Assembly (NCBI RefSeq): GCF_001857945.1
Contig: NZ_CP017770.1
Coordinates: 4,092,001-4,156,000, forward strand
Source: Paenibacillus crassostreae
Lineage (GTDB): Bacteria; Bacillota; Bacilli; Paenibacillales; Paenibacillaceae
Length of the DNA: 64,000 nucleotides
Direction of reading: 5' to 3'
Under the pieces are notes generated by a model, which was not told the origin of the DNA, ran no database searches, and saw only the letters and a list, made by a program, of their open reading frames with translations. Below are positions 61,931 to 64,000 of the stretch, piece after piece. Made by a program: the position numbers and the translations under genes. Each line of letters opens with the position of its first letter. Within the stretch, counting starts at the first letter, position 1.

Positions 61931-64000
61931 ATGAGCGCGAGTGATCAGGAATGGCATAATGAGCAGCAACGTGTAACGGAAGTTACTACAAAAATTGCTA
62001 ATCGAATTCAGAAACTTCAAAGAGAAGTGGGAACGGTACGCGGAGATGTAGTTGATTTGCGTAAGGATTTCTGGGATGAAGTAAGAGTGAATTTTAGTAG
62101 TTCTGATGACTTGGGTGAAACTTCTACCAGCCTTCGGCAACAATCTCAAGTATTATCTGAACGCGAACGAAGTCATCTTCAATCTTCAGAATCATTGAAA
62201 AAAATGAAATTATTAGTGAATTCTCCCTATTTCGGTCGGATCGACTTTGAAGAGACAGATTCGAATCAGAATGACAGAATATATCTAGGTATTGCCTCAT
62301 TTCTCGATGACGATGATGAGACATTTCTTGTTTACGACTGGCGTGCGCCCGTATCAAGCTTATATTATGATGGTGCACCCGGACCTGCTAGTTATGATAC
62401 TCCTATGGGAGAAATCCGTGGTGAAATGAAGTTGAAGCGGCAATTTGTAATTCGGAATGCGACGATAGATGTTTTATTCGATACAGGTGTTACCATTGGT
62501 GATGAGTTACTACAACAGGTATTAAGTCACAGTGCAGATAATCATATGAAGAGTATCGTTGCTACGATTCAGAGGGAGCAGAATGCTGTTATTCGTAACG
62601 ATAAGAGCCGGATGTTAGTTGTTCAAGGTTCGGCGGGAAGTGGTAAAACATCCGCTGCTCTTCAGCGTGTAGCCTATCTATTATACAAATATCGCGAAAC
62701 TTTGAAGGCTGACCAAGTCATTCTATTTTCACCTAATCCGTTGTTCAACAGTTACGTATCATCTGTTCTTCCTGAACTAGGTGAGGAGAATATGCAACAA
62801 ACAACCTTTCAGGCGTATTTAGATTATCGTTTAGCAAAAGATTTCGAACTTGAAGATTTATTCACGCAAATGGAATCTTTATTGAAGACAGCTGAAGGTC
62901 ACCCTCTTGATATAAAACGAGCAGCGATTAATTATAAATCTTCTCCTGCTTACTTAGAGGTTATGCTACGCTATAAGGAATACTTAGAGACACAAGGAAT
63001 GATGTTCAGACCTATTCGCTTCCAAGGCAGATTGATATTATCTTCAGAACAGATGAGTGATAAGTTCTACAGCTTTGAACCTGGCGTTAGAATGGCCAAT
63101 CGAATTGAGTTGATGCGTGAATGGATGCTGAAGGAACTTACATTATTCGCTCGGAAGGAACGAGAGGCGCCATGGGTAGACAATCAGATTGATCTATTAG
63201 GGCAGGACGAATATCAGAAGGCGTATACGCATGTTCGCCGTAAACAGCATGCGAAGAAGGATAGCTTTGATGATTATGAGAGTGAGCGCAATCTCTTAGC
63301 ACGAATGATTGTTAATGAATGGTTGAAGCCGGTTCGCAAATGGATTAAACGTAAACGGTTCGTAGATGCTAAAGGGTTATATCGTCAATTATTTGGGAAT
63401 AAAGAACTTCATAAATCCATCAGTGGAAATAACGAATTGCCCCATTACTGGGATGAAATTAGTGAGAGTACGTTAAACGACTTGAAGAATGGAAAGCTAT
63501 CTTATGAAGATTCCACTCCGTATTTATACTTACAGGAGTTAGTTCAAGGATTCCAAAGTAATAATGTGATACGCCACGTATTCATTGACGAAGTGCAGGA
63601 TTATTCCCCATTTCAGCTTGAATATATCAAACAGTTATTTCCGCGCGCTCGCATGACAGCATTAGGAGACTTAAATCAAGGGATTTATGCCCATGCATCT
63701 GTTCTGAGCAGTATGGAAGCACTTCAACAGTTATATGGGCCACAAGATACAGAAGTGATTCATTTAAATAGAAGTTATCGTTCAACATATGAAATTGTAG
63801 ACTTTACGCGCAGTATGATGCCAGGTGGAGAGGATATCGTCCCTTTTAATCGCCAAGGCGAAAAACCGTTGATTATCGTTGACATCGATATCCAAGGGAT
63901 CCATCAGAAGATCATTGAAGATATTAATCAATTAAATGCCGCAGGATATGAACATACAGCAATTATTTGTAAGACTCTGGAGGAGACTGAACAAGTATAT
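61931..64000 (+). CDS. helD: RNA polymerase recycling motor HelD, N-terminal part (UvrD-like)
   Basis: The first 690 residues are visible and the gene runs off the right edge. HelD (Bacillus YvgS) removes stalled RNA polymerase from DNA using a superfamily 1 ATPase. The N-terminus is a coiled coil (TKIANRIQKLQREVGTVRGD) that enters the polymerase secondary channel. A domain with IYLGIASFLDDDDETFLVYD and DWRAPVSSLYYDGAPGPASY is the HelD signature. Walker A is VVQGSAGSGKTSAALQR near 233, Walker B VFIDEVQDYSPFQ near 551, and LNRSYRSTYEIVDFT a later helicase motif. ATG 61931 follows AGGGG. Confidence 0.93.
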   Translation, partial: MSASDQEWHNEQQRVTEVTTKIANRIQKLQREVGTVRGDVVDLRKDFWDEVRVNFSSSDDLGETSTSLRQQSQVLSERERSHLQSSESLKKMKLLVNSPYFGRIDFEETDSNQNDRIYLGIASFLDDDDETFLVYDWRAPVSSLYYDGAPGPASYDTPMGEIRGEMKLKRQFVIRNATIDVLFDTGVTIGDELLQQVLSHSADNHMKSIVATIQREQNAVIRNDKSRMLVVQGSAGSGKTSAALQRVAYLLYKYRETLKADQVILFSPNPLFNSYVSSVLPELGEENMQQTTFQAYLDYRLAKDFELEDLFTQMESLLKTAEGHPLDIKRAAINYKSSPAYLEVMLRYKEYLETQGMMFRPIRFQGRLILSSEQMSDKFYSFEPGVRMANRIELMREWMLKELTLFARKEREAPWVDNQIDLLGQDEYQKAYTHVRRKQHAKKDSFDDYESERNLLARMIVNEWLKPVRKWIKRKRFVDAKGLYRQLFGNKELHKSISGNNELPHYWDEISESTLNDLKNGKLSYEDSTPYLYLQELVQGFQSNNVIRHVFIDEVQDYSPFQLEYIKQLFPRARMTALGDLNQGIYAHASVLSSMEALQQLYGPQDTEVIHLNRSYRSTYEIVDFTRSMMPGGEDIVPFNRQGEKPLIIVDIDIQGIHQKIIEDINQLNAAGYEHTAIICKTLEETEQVY

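Overview
The window is 64 kb of an AT-rich, Gram-positive chromosome, most likely a Paenibacillus or close relative in the Bacillales. The reasons are strong GGAGG-type ribosome binding sites, LplB/LplC-type sugar permeases with a very large solute-binding lipoprotein and no local ATPase, many carbohydrate operons each with its own LacI, AraC or DeoR regulator, and a Ku/LigD repair pair. No rRNA, tRNA, CRISPR array, intact transposon or prophage was seen.

Layout. 0-1 kb: end joining genes on the minus strand, with the start of LigD and a Ku gene broken by an internal deletion. 1.2-14 kb: a DEAD-box RNA helicase, an acetylxylan-esterase-like SGNH hydrolase with a Gfo/Idh oxidoreductase, an AraC regulator divergent from a GH2 beta-galactosidase, a small XRE repressor with paired operators, an adenylate-forming ligase, an aldo/keto reductase with a cre site, and a GH42 beta-galactosidase. 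14-17 kb: a DUF4349 lipoprotein and a chemotaxis receptor without a sensor domain. 17-25.7 kb: an L-rhamnose operon (fused aldolase/dehydrogenase, isomerase, kinase, DeoR regulator) that runs into lutABC, so one transcript could take rhamnose through lactaldehyde and lactate to pyruvate. 25.9-27.3 kb: two paralogous proteins of unknown function. 27.4-36 kb: a mosaic of small single genes (methyltransferases, GNATs, HAD, tautomerase, SDR) mixed with at least five truncated or internally deleted genes. 36-38 kb: a TetR/MBL pair with a triple operator. 38.4-45.9 kb: a fructan or sucrose-type operon (LacI, importer, intracellular GH32, ROK fructokinase).

46.1-55.4 kb is the most interesting part. 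A LacI repressor with two perfect 18-bp palindromic operators exactly 100 bp apart faces a seven-gene, largely overlapping operon: SDR oxidoreductase, LarA-like nickel-pincer epimerase, gluconokinase, LarE, LarB, LarC and UxaE. Together these suggest a hexuronate route: tagaturonate to fructuronate (UxaE), to mannonate (SDR), to gluconate by C2 epimerisation (LarA-like), to 6-phosphogluconate (GntK), with the operon also making the nickel-pincer cofactor. LarC carries a run of 31 alternating histidines. The pathway is an inference from gene content, not a demonstrated activity.

55.4-64 kb holds housekeeping-type genes: an anchored PpiC foldase, an AI-2E family transporter, a small secreted His-rich protein, an aromatic-acid-exporter-like protein, adenine deaminase, and the first 2.07 kb of the RNA polymerase recycling helicase HelD, cut by the window end.
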